NCBI GenBank assembly: GCA_030704615.1
Contig: CM060732.1
Span: 122,001-186,000, forward strand
Length of the DNA: 64,000 nt
Direction of reading: 5' to 3'
From: Takakia lepidozioides
Lineage: Eukaryota; Streptophyta; Takakiopsida; Takakiales; Takakiaceae
Positions within the stretch are counted from its first letter, which is position 1, and every line of letters starts with the position of its first letter. Shown here one piece after another: positions 47,028-57,861 of this stretch. The notes under the pieces were generated by a model. The model saw nothing but the letters and a program-made list of their open reading frames with translations, did no database searches and had not been told where the DNA came from. Made by a program: the position numbers and the translations under genes.

Positions 47028-49720
47028 CTACTTGACACTGCCTGTCCGCCGCCTATCCCGCCTCCGCAAGAATTCAGGTACTTCATGCAGTTTTGATCTT
47101 CTCGGGTTTTGCTCCCAGCTAAAGATATCGTCTTCAACAGTCCTCACCAGGCCGCCAGCAAGGTGATCCCCACTTCCTGATTCCCTGAATCCTGTCGCAA
47201 TCACTGTCATGCGCACCATCCCTTCATAGCTCTCATCAATGACAGCACCGAAAATCACATTGGCATTCGGGTCTGCCATGCTGTACACAATCTCAGCCGC
47301 TGTGTTCACCTCATGAAGTGTTAGATCTTTGCCCCCTGTTACATTGTACACAATGCCCATAGGCCTGGAGACCGAGCGAAGAAGGGGGGACATTATGGCA
47401 GAGCGTGCCACCTCCTCTGCACGATTCTTGCCAAACCCCACACCAATACCGAGCATTGCACTCCCTGCATTGGACATTATGGCTTTCACGTCAGCAAAGT
47501 CTACATTGACAAGGCCTGGAACAGTGATGATATCCGAGATTCCTTGCACCCCCTGCACACCACCCCACCATAAGACACTGAAGGGCATTGGGCAATACAG
47601 GACAAATGCTGATGTCCAAGACTGTTACTCTAACAGTAAGATCCAATCTTCTGGAGCAAATGAAAGTCATGTGGAATAGTTGCAATTCAAATTTGTGGCT
47701 TAGATGATAAAACTATTAATCACGGACACAAACATCAAGTTTGCGTTTAAATCGGGTAAGTAACAGACTGCATCCTGGTGATTGGCAGCTTTCATCAATC
47801 CTCAAGTAAAAAGAAATATTAGGGTTTGTAGTGTATGTAACGACACATACAAAGCGCCACACTGAGGTTCTTCATCTTGGAGCAACTGGGGAAAAGAAAG
47901 TCACCACGTGTGATGCTCTCTCTCACTCTTTCCCTCTCTCCTGTGTGGGCCCTTGGGCCATCAATGGAGTTTAGTGATAAACTATATTACATGTCTATTA
48001 GGAGACATCTAAGAAAATTGGAACAATAAATAGAAGATTGGCATGGCCCCTGCACAAGGATGGCACGCACAATTTCGAGAAATGGGACAAATTTTTGCGA
48101 CCACCCCCCCTCCAACAACATGCAATCCCTTGGAAGCCTTCTTTTCGTCCACCTTCCATTCGAGAGCACTCTCCTACAACCCTGTGTCAGGGTCTTCCCC
48201 ATCCTGTTTAGCTCCCAGATTGGTTCATTTTCTCGCAAGAGAATCATGTTCATACACATTTCCACTGGCACAACAAACATATGTCAAAACTCACCTGTCG
48301 TAATACATCATCAGCAAGATGAAAAGCATCAAGAATAGTGGTGTCTGCTGCTACTGTTTGCAGCAAACGGTCATTTGGGACTACCACCAGTGTATCAGCT
48401 GCATTACGCATTGCATCTACACCTTTCCGAGCTTCTCGGACCCTTCGAGGACCCTCAAAACCAAAAGGTTCTGTGACAATGCCAATCGCCAACGCGCCCA
48501 TAGCCTTTGCCAATCGAGCAACCACTGGACCTGGTAATTAAAAACTCACATATAAGCTTGTATGGGTTATGATCTTGCACATATTACCCATTGAACCTCC
48601 AATCATGCAATCAATTTCTCCACTGCCAACACACTTCCTTGTCTTACACCTACTCATCCAAGGGCAATCAAGGGCAATACCTATGACAGAAGTCTTCCTG
48701 ACCCATATACTTCAATCTAACAATGAGCTGGGAGCATGTTGGACCTCAAGACATTCTGAAAGCATTCTGGCAGCAATTACAGCACGGAGGATTGACCCCA
48801 GGAAGTCCTTATTTGGGGCACACGGTTGTGCTCAGTGACATCCACTATCAGTCAGACTACAACAACAAACAGAAGAGACATCTGGACGAAGATATGCCAG
48901 GAGCAAACACGAGAGAAGGAGAACCTGCGCCAGATCCTGTTCCGCCACCCATGCCTGCAGCTACAAACACTAAATCTGCACCGTCCAGTGCCATTGACAG
49001 CTCTGCCAGCGACTCTGTTGCAGATTCTTCGCCAACGTCACTTCTGCCACCCGCACCTCTCCCCACGGTGGTGTCCCTCCCAATCTGCAGCTTATGGGGA
49101 GCCAACGATCGTCCCAGAGCTTGGACATCGGTATTGATGGCCCAGAATTCAACGTTCAGGAGCCTCGATCTCACCATCTCATTCACTGCGTTACATCCCC
49201 CTCCCCCTACTCCCACCACTTTGATTGACGCTTTTCCTGAAAGACTGCGTTCTGTGCGTCTGTCTGCCACTGCATCTTCTAAGTCATACACTTGGTCCTG
49301 AAGCTTTGTGGCAAGAGCAGTTGTCGTCAATGAGAGAATGAACGGGTCAACCTCTTCCGCAGGTAACTCACGGCCTTCTTCGTAGCTCGACGAAGTCTCT
49401 GGCAGTCGAGAAACAAAACCCGGACAAATATTTCTGTATGCAAGCTTAGGATTGTCAGTGCCAGAAAACATGGTGTGCTGCCTTCCACACAGGTGCATAG
49501 AGAGCATGTGCTTGGAGGTTCGGCAGTAAACCAATCTTCGGAACAAATCTCCATCGTGTAGACAGTTTCTGGACTTATTCAGTCCTGGACCAGCTGCCAA
49601 TCGTTCGCAAGTAAACCCGCAACCAGCATTCCCAATGCTCCCATACAGCAATGGCAGACACAAGAAAGAGGATGGGACATGCCCAGAATGGGTGAGGGGG
49701 CACCCGCTACTCAACTCCAT
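47028..49720 (-). CDS. FtsZ: Plastid-division GTPase FtsZ (FtsZ2-like)
   Basis: Exons on the minus strand: 49,720-48,925, 48,530-48,295 and 47,552-47,028, with GT/AG borders and matching phases, giving 518 codons. FtsZ is a tubulin-like GTPase that polymerises into the division ring inside chloroplasts. Residues 1 to about 160 are an N-terminal extension with no FtsZ homology, consistent with a transit peptide. [15 protein letters not shown] begins near residue 168, the tubulin signature GGGTGSG is at about 258-264, and the synergy loop [15 protein letters not shown] is in exon 3. The C-terminus has [12 protein letters not shown], matching the (I/V)PxFLxx(K/R) motif by which FtsZ2 binds ARC6, so FtsZ2 (or the related FtsZ3 of seed-free plants) is favoured over FtsZ1, which lacks it. 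MELSSG at 49,720 is the first ATG in frame; a longer start cannot be excluded. No disabling mutation was seen. Confidence 0.93.
47993..48096 (+). pseudogene. U6 snRNA pseudogene inside an FtsZ intron
   Basis: The sequence follows U6 snRNA from the 5' stem-loop (GTCTATTAGGAGACATCT) through AAATTGGAAC, then GCATGGCCCCTGCACAAGGA, then GCACGCACAATTTCGAGAAA, to a terminal ATTTTT. The two key sites are damaged: the ACAGAGA box reads AAATAGA and the AGC triad reads GGC. There is no clear upstream sequence element. It is therefore a retroposed or decayed copy, not a working spliceosomal RNA gene. It lies antisense in the second FtsZ intron. Confidence 0.85.
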
Positions 49721-50417
49721 AATTGCATCTTACCGACCTACGTTCAACTACTCATCCTCTCTATCAACTGATCATATGTGACAGAACGTCTCTCGATTGC
49801 TCTTAAACCCTGAGCCAAATGAACCCAAACTGCTATGTTCTTCCAGGAATTATTCAAGAAACATTGAGTAGGTCAAATAGCCCGTATGCATGAGCTCGTT
49901 CAACCGAACGTTGTCGAGCAACTTCCAAGGACAAATGCTGCGGAAATATCTGGCAATTTGTAACATTCAAGCCCCCATTTTATACGTGGAAGCGAAATTG
50001 AAGGCCCCATCTACCAATGACCACATTTCTAAAGCGTCTTTGGGTATGCACGGGAGAGGAGGAACCACAAATTAAGAAGGATACACAGTTGCCTTCATGC
50101 TCCCTGCTAAGCTACCAACAGCTTTGGTGAAATCCAATGCAAAGAGCAGTTTACATAGAATCCCTGAAGCCTGAGCTGTCTTCAAATTTGACATATAGAA
50201 TATTCCTTCAATGCGAGCACCTGCTACAGTTCAGATCTGTAAACTACGAAAAGTCCATGCCCGAGCAGATCTGTAGTCAACAAGTGATCAACACTGTGAG
50301 CCTGTGTGGATTCAACGATTCAACCTGGCCTTGCCTCCATACCCTCCTCACTGGCGGGGCCAGAAGAAGGAGAAAACCCTAGAGGCGACCACCTGTTCCC
50401 AGTCACCGGTCACCAAA
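49721..50417. other. FtsZ 5' flank
   Basis: Upstream of the minus-strand FtsZ start and of a possible plus-strand exon, so it may be a shared promoter. No specific elements can be defended. Confidence 0.35.
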
Positions 50418-50542
50418 ATGTCGACCGCCTATTGCCGTGGAGAAAGGGGTGGAAATTCTTCCCGCCAAATTCCGACAAACATATTTCGATCTCCTGGAGG
50501 CAGGAGGCCTATTCGCAGCTTCCTTGCCGTGCGCACTACTAG
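50418..50542 (+). CDS. Possible first exon of an unidentified gene
   Basis: AAACCCTAGAGG just upstream (50,375-50,388) is a motif common in plant 5' leaders. The ATG at 50,418 opens MSTAYCRGERGGNSSRQIPT, continues in a Ser/Arg-rich stretch typical of an organelle transit peptide, and reaches ACTACTAG|GTTTGT, a plausible donor at 50,543. No second exon was found before the gypsy relic at 50.9 kb, so the gene may be truncated. An alternative frame in the same stretch (VEKGVEILPAKFRQTYFDLL) also looks protein-like. I do not recognise either. Confidence 0.3.
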
Positions 50543-50940
50543 GTTTGTTCTGTATATGGGAATGTCCCTCGGCAGGCCCTCAAATCTGGCAATGCCCCGC
50601 CAAAAACTTTAAGAAATATTTGGAAGTAAAAGAAATCTAATGGGTGCATCGCACATCCTCGAATATACTCGATGAAGCTGATGGGGATATTCTGCAAGGC
50701 GGAATGCACCCGGAATGAATTCTTATTTTTAAGGGCACAATAAATACAAACAAAATTTTTTGGCAGGTCTTTATGTTGGTTGAGAACTTTTTACGGAGCC
50801 ATTCAACATTTGACAGGTATTGGATGAACTTTTTGGATGAACTCTTTAGTTTTCATTCACATGCTCGTGATATCAAGATAGCAATTTCGAGGTCTATTTT
50901 CTTATTTCCCAATCCATTAAGGATTTTGCCTACCTAGTAT

Positions 50941-51585
50941 GGCGATTTGGAGAAGGATTTAAAAGAGGAATTCTCAGCCTATCAGAAGGAGGAGCTGCAA
51001 ACAGACGTTTCGGATGATGTGGAAGTGATGCAGCTTCTCACCTTTGGACAGCCTATTGACTACTTGAACAAAGGGGAGAGAAAGAGAGTCATGAAAAGGG
51101 CCAGAAAATATGCCTATGTAAAGGGAGATATTTTCTTTGAAGGGAAACTGGTACCTACCAAGAAAGACAAAAACTCAATCATCAAGGGATTCACTCCACC
51201 ATGGGGCATTTTTGGCAACGGGAGATCACATGAAGAAATGTGTCGTAGGTACTTCTGGCACAACTGCACTGAGCAGATTCGCAGCATGCTACTGGGCTGA
51301 GAGCACGAAGGACAAAGGTATCATATGGTCTGGATCTTCCAGGCTGAAGAACATACCAATAGTTGACCTCTTTCATCGGATGGCTCTGGATATATCGGGC
51401 CCCCTGCCAGTGACTATACGTGGTGGCAATTGATCACTATTCAAAGTGGGTTGAGGCAACACATGTGGCTGATCACTCATCACTCCTCACGGCACGCTTC
51501 TTGGAGGAAGAAATAACCAGTAGGTATGGATGCCCTCGTTTCATTCTCACTCACAACGGCACTGAGTGGAATTCAAATTGTGTAT
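50941..51585 (+). mobile_element. Second gypsy integrase relic
   Basis: The frame 50,947-51,300 has the same linker as the element at 19-21 kb (VEVMQLLTFGQPIDYLN) and the start of the integrase zinc domain (EEMCRRYFWHN). Later, in other frames, come VDLFHRMALDISGPLP, AIDHYSKWVEATHVADHSS and ILTHNGTEWN, where the second catalytic Asp has become His. It is truncated on both sides. Both copies clearly descend from one family but are independently decayed. Confidence 0.82.
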
Positions 51586-51841
51586 GTTTCGGTTGCTGAA
51601 GTCAGGGAGAGACCTCCAACAGGCAGTCCATCTGCCACATGTTGAGATGAATGTGGAGATGAGTTTGAACAGATTTTTGTCATATGTCTTTTGAATGCAG
51701 CTTGTGCCAGCCTAGGACCTGCCTAGGAAAGAGGTGAAGACATCATGCAAGCTGGGGTTGTATTACGTATAATCTGAAGAATAGCCTACCGAATATATGA
51801 GCATAAAATGATTAGCATCACCGTTTCTTCTCTCTGCATAT

Positions 51842-51882
51842 AGCTATGTGGGCCTATTGGATGGATGCTGTCACTATTTCCA
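51842..51882 (+). pseudogene. Scrap of a PPR-like sequence
   Basis: The codons SYVGLLDGCCHYF closely follow the PPR pattern CSHVGLVDEGCHYF and the corresponding part of the PPR relic near 35,980. Only about 14 codons remain before the CACTA element at 51,883, and the sequence after that element does not clearly continue the repeat. It may be chance or the edge of a larger lost PPR gene. Confidence 0.35.
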
Positions 51883-52728
51883 CACTACAACAGATCGCGG
51901 TAGTTATGACTGCCAAACCGTGGTAGTCATGGTTTTCTTGACTTTGACCATGACTGCACCATGTTTTTATATGAAATTGACCTCCCGCAGTCGTTCATAC
52001 GACTGTAGTCGTATGAACGCCTATCTAAGTAGTCGTTTGTATGACTACATAGCTCGGGAATGGGCGGAAGGCTGATTAATGGCAATTGACCAGATTTAGC
52101 TCACTATTCATAGTCATTTCCATGACTACAGTGTACATGGATGAGGTTACATAGTCATGATGACTACTGGAGATTTTGTTATTTGGTGTGTATAATACAA
52201 CTAAAACACCATATGATCACATGAATGACTAATGGGTGTATTGGTTAGCAGGTAGTGAACTATAACTCTTATAGTAAAGAGGTTGCAGGTTCAAACTCTT
52301 CTAAGTACAATCAAATGGATAAGATGGCCCTAGGATTAGTAGGCGAGCTAGGGATAGCACGTGGTACCCTAGATGGGCTGCCATGTGGTTTTTTCATTAT
52401 TATAAAATGCATTATGCCACGTGGCACAATGCGGTGCGACGACGTACATATGTTTTTATTTTTTTAATTTTTTTTAATTCAATTTAAATTTTTTTTAATC
52501 AATTGCGCCTCGCCAAGTGGCGCGGCAGCGGCGACTGTAGTATGGTATATATGACTGCAGTGAGATATATCACTTGGTTCATCTGACTGTAATTATCCGG
52601 ACCGTACCATCCTGTACTCATTGTATTCACTTGGTTTGTACGACTTACAGTCATAGAAGTCACATGTACCGTTTATGACTGCAGAATAGTTATATATACA
52701 GTCATAAATACCGCGATCTGTTGTAGTG
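51883..52728. mobile_element. Non-autonomous CACTA element, 846 bp
   Basis: The ends are 30-bp inverted repeats with one mismatch: CACTACAACAGATCGCGGTA at 51,883 continuing with GTTATGACTG, and its complement ending at 52,728. The element is flanked by a 3-bp target duplication CCA (51,880-51,882 and 52,729-52,731), the size made by CACTA transposases. Subterminal regions carry many copies of a TAGTCAT/ATGACT motif and a 12-bp-arm hairpin CGTTCATACGAC at about 51,994-52,021. There is no transposase frame. A tRNA-like segment (52,246-52,305, with TTAGCAGGTAGTG and GCAGGTTCAAACTC) is inside. The intact ends suggest a fairly recent insertion. Confidence 0.93.
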
Positions 52729-53314
52729 CCATATCAGTAACGCAGAATGCAGAACAGCGACTGGTGCATGGAACAAGGACATCTGAGCTGAAAACATTGA
52801 ATGTTCTTATTGCACTTCAAACTATAGTCTTTCAGGTTCGCTACACTTCTTTGTGTTGAACTCTTCAGTCCACTGAAGACATTTCTATTGATTTAAAGGC
52901 AATTCTAGGACGTGAAGTGAAGTTTAAGTTAGGTGTAGGTGAACCATATGCGACAGTTTTTTTTTGCTCTAATCATGGTCGTTACGGACTCACGTGTTTG
53001 TGCATTGTATGGGATAACATTGTCTTGCTCGCACACCAGTATCTTGAATTGTTGCCCTGCTCAGCAATTCAAGGGTACCAAAAGGCCTTGCCAGCAAACA
53101 TTACCATGCTGGGGGCGGAAGAGAGAAGCTACGCCGTGAGCCGCTCACGTGAGCAGATTTGATTAAGCGTGAGTAGATTTAAATCGTGAGCAGAAATGAG
53201 AAGCAGAGCCTATAACCGTGGGAGAACATAGGTCATATTACCGTGGACGCAAAGTGAAGTGAAATGATTGCGGAAGAGCAGACAAATGCTACAAAACTGG
53301 GATGCCCGTGCCTG

Positions 53315-53346
53315 GAATTATGCTTGCTTTAAAGCAAGCATAATTC
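53315..53346. repeat. Perfect 32-bp palindrome
   Basis: GAATTATGCTTGCTTT is followed directly by its exact complement. Half of it (AAAGCAAGCATAATTC) recurs at 53,397-53,412. The upstream context GTGCCTGG resembles that of the hairpins at 54.46 and 54.56 kb. Confidence 0.8.
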
Positions 53347-54436
53347 AGACCACATAAACCCAAAACTTACAAGTGGCCAAAATATTATAATCTACAAAGC
53401 AAGCATAATTCTCAGAAGATATATGATGGACTTGGAAGGAATGTTTCCTCAAAACCCAAACTTACAACTCATATCTGTAGACAGGAAACAAAACACATGT
53501 AAGGCTGTGGGACATGAAGTATACTATCCCACTGCCTTGAAAACGGTACATGAACGGATTCATACACTGGGTGAGCATACATTAACTTCCTATGCGACCC
53601 GTTTTAGGTTGCGCTGTTTGAATGCACCATCCTAACTTTTGCAGATGAACTTTTTTTACATTCATTCATTCTGAGCATTTACAGCGCATGAAATGGCACA
53701 CCTGCTCCAATTTATTGCATGTCATTTGGAGCAGACATGCGACCTCTAAATTTTTCTCAAATGATAGGGGTCGGAAAAATTTATTAGGTGGAGGGGAGTT
53801 GACTTGAAATGTGGGCCCCCCTCATTGGGCCATTGAAGCATATTAGGCCAGGGATGCCAAAAATGTTTGATGCTACTCGACTTATTTGGAATTCGGTTTT
53901 CACTGATAGATCATATTGAAACTTTTCGTGGTGCTTATGGGTATTGTGAGACAACTCCTCACTGGAGGGATCTATATAATTATGGTTTTTGGGACTACAT
54001 GTTTTGGAAGAAAGCCTCAGGCTTGAGGGGTGAATATGTCAATCCTCACCAAAAGACATACAAAGTAGCCTATACAGCAAAATGGTGGTTTGATATGAAA
54101 TTTGGCATGCACTTTGCATTTGTACTATAGCTATGTAAATTTGGGGTAGCCCTTTTGGAAAATTCAAAAGCCCCTTAACATGCTTGGTTAAAGCAAATAC
54201 ATGATTTTTTCAGACCCACAAAAAAAGAAAACGTCTCCAAAATTCCTAAAATTTGGGGAGATGGTGTAGAGGCCAGGTAGGTATGTATGTGTACGGTCCA
54301 TTTTTGTGGATGAATGCTGGTAGGTGGGTAGCCTCCCATTAGTTCCAAGGGGTAGTAGTTTTTGGGAGTGAAAAAAATCACCTTGTAGGAAGTTAAGGGT
54401 TTTTTTTTCTTTTCTTTTTTCCTTTTTTTTTGAATT

Positions 54437-54592
54437 CCCATGTGCCAACAGGGCCTGGGATTAAGCTTGCGTCAACGCAAGCTTAGTTCTTTTTTTTTTC
54501 TTTTAAAAAAAAAAAAATCTCATGTGCCAACAGGGGCTGGGATTAAGCTTGCGTTGAGGGATTAAGCTTGCATCAACGCAAGCTTAATTCCC
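54437..54592. repeat. Duplicated block with hairpins
   Basis: A unit CATGTGCCAACAGGG..CTGGGATTAAGC occurs at about 54,439 and 54,520. Each is followed by an inverted repeat: TAAGCTTGCGT-CA-ACGCAAGCTTA (54,462-54,485) and a longer GGGATTAAGCTTGC...GCAAGCTTAATTCCC (54,558-54,592). T- and A-runs separate the two units. Confidence 0.75.
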
Positions 54593-55231
54593 TGCCTGTA
54601 TCCCTACACGAACAGGGAAGATTCCTAGCTAGGGCTCAATTTTCCTTTCTCGAATTTTCGTGTGTCAACCACAAGCTTAACTACCTCACTGTAATCACCT
54701 CACACCACAGTTGGAAGAGATAAAGAGAAGATCACATCACGAAATTTAGGGATTTGCTGTGACATGAATGAAAAATTATTTTCATTCATTTCTGGATGAA
54801 ATGTAGGGGAGGATGGACTTCATCTGGCATTTCGCATTTTCGTGCAAATCCAGGATGTTCATCAGTCATGCAGAGAATACGTCATCTTTCATTCATCCAT
54901 GCTTCATTCCTCGTGCAGGCGTTGAACACATATTCGTCCAACATTTATCCACATCAAACTATTTGAGTTCCCAAAAATTAGGGACTACTACCCGCATTTC
55001 CACAACTCCAGTCGGCGGTAATAGGCCTTCTCAGGCATTGTTGTCCGCGGATATAGGCCCCATACAGTCGACATCATCCTGAACCATGAGCAGAATTCTG
55101 CTCACGGAAATTTCCGCTTTCACGGACTGGCATTCCCCCGGGCGGAAGATTTGGACCGGCATGGTCCCATTGACTTGGTGATAGCAGGGTGGCCTTGCTA
55201 AAGACATTCCCCCGCATGTCATGGTAATGGC

Positions 55232-57105
55232 TTGTATGATGCAAGATCGCATCTGCTCTGGGAGATGTTGCGAGTGTTGCGTGACTTGCAGGTGAGACAA
55301 GTGCAACCTCCAGCTTACATACTCGAGATAGTTCCTCTTATGGGGGACTCTGGGGCCAGGGTTATTGCCAGTGTGTATAAAATCCGGTCATGGATTGGAC
55401 CAGTTGTACTATTGGATGCATCTGCAGTGGGGTCACGGACACATAGGCCCAGGTTGTGGTGAACCAATCTTGCACCACTAGAGTTGCTCAAAAGAGCATA
55501 TGATTCTATTCAACGGCCACCCAACCTCACAGTTGAGGGCATTTTGGATCAAGGGAGGCAAGCACAGAAAGTGTGTCATGATGACCGTCCACCTTTGGCG
55601 GTGGTCAACCGAGTAGGGCAGCCACGAGTGGTCTTACCTATACTCATGAGCTTTCCCTCATCTCATGTTTTTTGAGACGATGGTCTAGGATTGATTTGGG
55701 ACAGTGTGTTACAACAATTGGTGGAGAACGGGCAATGGGATTTGCCACGGGCACTATAGCTGTGCCATCTCTATCAGAGGCATCACGCCAACAGGTATTG
55801 GGTGAAGCAATGGATCTAAATTGCTTGACATGGGTCATTAGCTTGTGCATGGGTGCGCAACAGAGGTTGCGGGCAGTGGTGGCTCCTTCTGCACTCCCAT
55901 TGGATAGTGCATCATCCCTACTAACCAGGACGGTTGAGGCAGTGAGTAGGGGCGAGCACATGATCATGGGGAGCAAACACCCATGGCACATGTGGGATGA
56001 GATGCGGAAAAAGAGAGCCTTTGGATCTCTCAAGGAGCAATATGAAGAGTGGGGAGAGCCATACACGGAGGATCAGTTGGAGGCCAAGGCGGCCAAGGTT
56101 TTTCAAGAGGTTGAGGATGTTTCTTGCGCGGAGGATGTTCTCAAGGTGATTATGGTAGAGCAAGCAGAGGCTACGCCACAGTCAGGTGGGCGGATAAGGC
56201 CCAAGATGTTGTTATTTAGCAACCAAAGGATGCGTCTCCTACCTCCAAGCCTGGTGTACCCAAGGTTGCAGTCATTGAGGACATTTGGAACCAAATGTTA
56301 GACCTACAGTCACCGGAGGAGAGAGACGGAGGATCCAGCGATTTCTGAGGGCTTACAGAAATTGCTTTGCCTTTGTTTGAAGGATTTGGGGATTTTGAAG
56401 GGCCAAGAGATTCGTAGTGATTTGGCAAGTGATACGCCAATTTCTCGAAGGCCCTACAGGTATAGTGACATGGAGAGGTCTTTGATCCAGTCACGGACTA
56501 TGGAGTTGTTCAAAGTTGGATTGGTGAGTTGTCAGGCGGGGAGTATGCCTCGGCAACGGTGATGCCAGCTAAGAAAGATATATTGTCAATTGGACAAAAC
56601 AAAGGATGTGCGGGGACTATCGTCCTGTGAACCGTCAGACTTGGTCCGATAGATATGCCATGCCAACTCCAGAGAAGATCTTTGATGTCATCGGGCATGC
56701 AAAGGTGTTTAGCACATTGGACTTGCGATCGGGTTACCATCAGCTGCTAATCAAAGAGGCGGATAAGCAAAAGACGACATTCTGGGGGATTGACCAGCAT
56801 AGTAATGATTGTTTGTACTAATGGCGCTTCCTACTATTTGGGTTGAAGAAAGCTCCTACAGAGTTTCAACGGGTCATGGATAGGATTCTTGCAGGGCTAG
56901 ACTTTGTTCGGTGCTATATTGATGATATCATCATCTTTAGTGCCACGGTTGAGGAGCATGAGAGACACCTTCAGGTGGTGTTTGAGCGGCGCTTGAGGGC
57001 GCACATGTTGAAACTGCACCCCGGAAAGTGCAAATTCTTCCACAACCAGATTGAGTATCTGGGTCATGATATACCCTGGATGATTGGGTGTTTAGCAGAG
57101 AGAGA
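55232..57105 (+). mobile_element. Degenerate Ty3/gypsy element, RT region
   Basis: Frames before 56,301 are gypsy-like but not assignable. RT begins with SDLASDTPISRRPYRYSDME (about 56,417), shifts frame, and continues from 56,606 with CGDYRPVNRQT, YAMPTPEKIFD, FSTLDLRSGYHQLLIKEADK, a stop (TAA at 56,819-56,821), FGLKKAPTEFQRVMDRIL and the catalytic CYIDDIIIFS, ending at IEYLGHDI near 57,072. YxDD is intact but stops and frameshifts kill the frame. RNase H and integrase are missing: a LINE fragment sits exactly where the RT ends. It complements the chromovirus at 26.5-29.2 kb, which has everything except RT. Confidence 0.88.
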
Positions 57106-57111
57106 AAAAAC

Positions 57112-57861
57112 TCCGGCCGAAACCGGCGTAACTAAGAGCCACTTCACCTCACGGCTACTGCCCCGTTTTGGGGGTGGGCCCTATAAAGAAATCAGGTGTC
57201 CAAGGGACACCAAGTATCTACGGGATAGAGGTACCTAGGGTGCCTAGGGTATCCTAAGGCACCGAAGAGGGGTTGGATTCAAGTTTCCGCTTATTGGTAA
57301 TAATAGTTGTGAGGGAACGAAGCGTCGTGAGGTGAATTGCCTTGAAGCATTTGTAGATAGGACGGATAGGGATATGAACGTTTTTGTGTAGTGCGGTGAT
57401 ACTGGCATTGTGAATGTCACCTCTAGTTCCGGCCGTGATGACAGATAGTGGGCCGGTGTTCCAACTTTGTCGACGAATAGCAAGGATGAGCGGTGCATAT
57501 TTCTGCCATTTGTCTACGGTGGAGGAAGCGGGGTAACGATCGTGGCAGTATGTAAATTCAATGAAATGAATGGTGAGGTTTGGGGACGGAGTAGTGGGCG
57601 GGGGGGCATTGATGGGTAAGCCATGGACAAGCAAGATGTCAGGGCACAGTTTGGAGAGACAGGTGCATGGTGCGCGAGGGCAAACACATGGAAGTAGCCA
57701 TGGCGAGACAGTATGATCTGGGGGTCTGCCTTGGTAGATGCCAGCATTAATGAGTGAGAACCATCAGGTTTCAGATCGTTTCATAAGAAGTTTATGAATG
57801 TGCCAGACGGCATGGTTGTGATGAGTAATACGAAGGTTGTGGATGACAAGGTGGGTACACT
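57112..57861 (-). mobile_element. Second copy of the endonuclease-bearing LINE 3' end
   Basis: Minus-strand homologue of 2,378-3,644, same orientation. The frame 57,634-57,254 encodes LTIHFIEFTYCHDRYPASST, KWQKYAPLILAIRRQ and GPLSVITAGTRGDIHNAS, the C-terminal endonuclease-like part. A further upstream frame contains CPDILLVHG. The 3' end (CCGGCCGAAACCGGCGTAAC at 57,113) matches copy 1. The 5' side is cut at 57,861 by a CACTA terminus. Inserted in gypsy RT, so it is younger than that element and older than the CACTA. Confidence 0.8.

Larger units (their letters stand above)
52732..55231. other. Unclassified region with palindromes
   Basis: No gene is recognisable. A frame at 53,867-54,130 (+) reads GYCETTPHWRDLYNYGFWDY and AYTAKWWFDMKFGM; it looks protein-like but is unidentified, possibly part of a transposase. 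A perfect 18-bp palindrome TGAGCAGAATTCTGCTCA lies near 55,087, and TGAGC-rich sequence occurs near 53,135-53,205. Other hairpins are listed separately. Confidence 0.35.

Noticed and set aside
48723-49301. 192-codon plus-strand frame
   Set aside because: Antisense shadow of FtsZ exon 1.
54462-54495. Helitron 3' end (hairpin plus CTRR)
   Set aside because: The hairpin is present, but the following bases are TTAGTTC rather than a CTRR terminus, and no 5' TC end or Rep/helicase frame is seen.
53134-55130. A 2-kb DNA transposon bounded by GTGAGCAG-type ends
   Set aside because: Both sides contain TGAGCAG sequence, but the inverted match is too short and irregular, and no target duplication was found.
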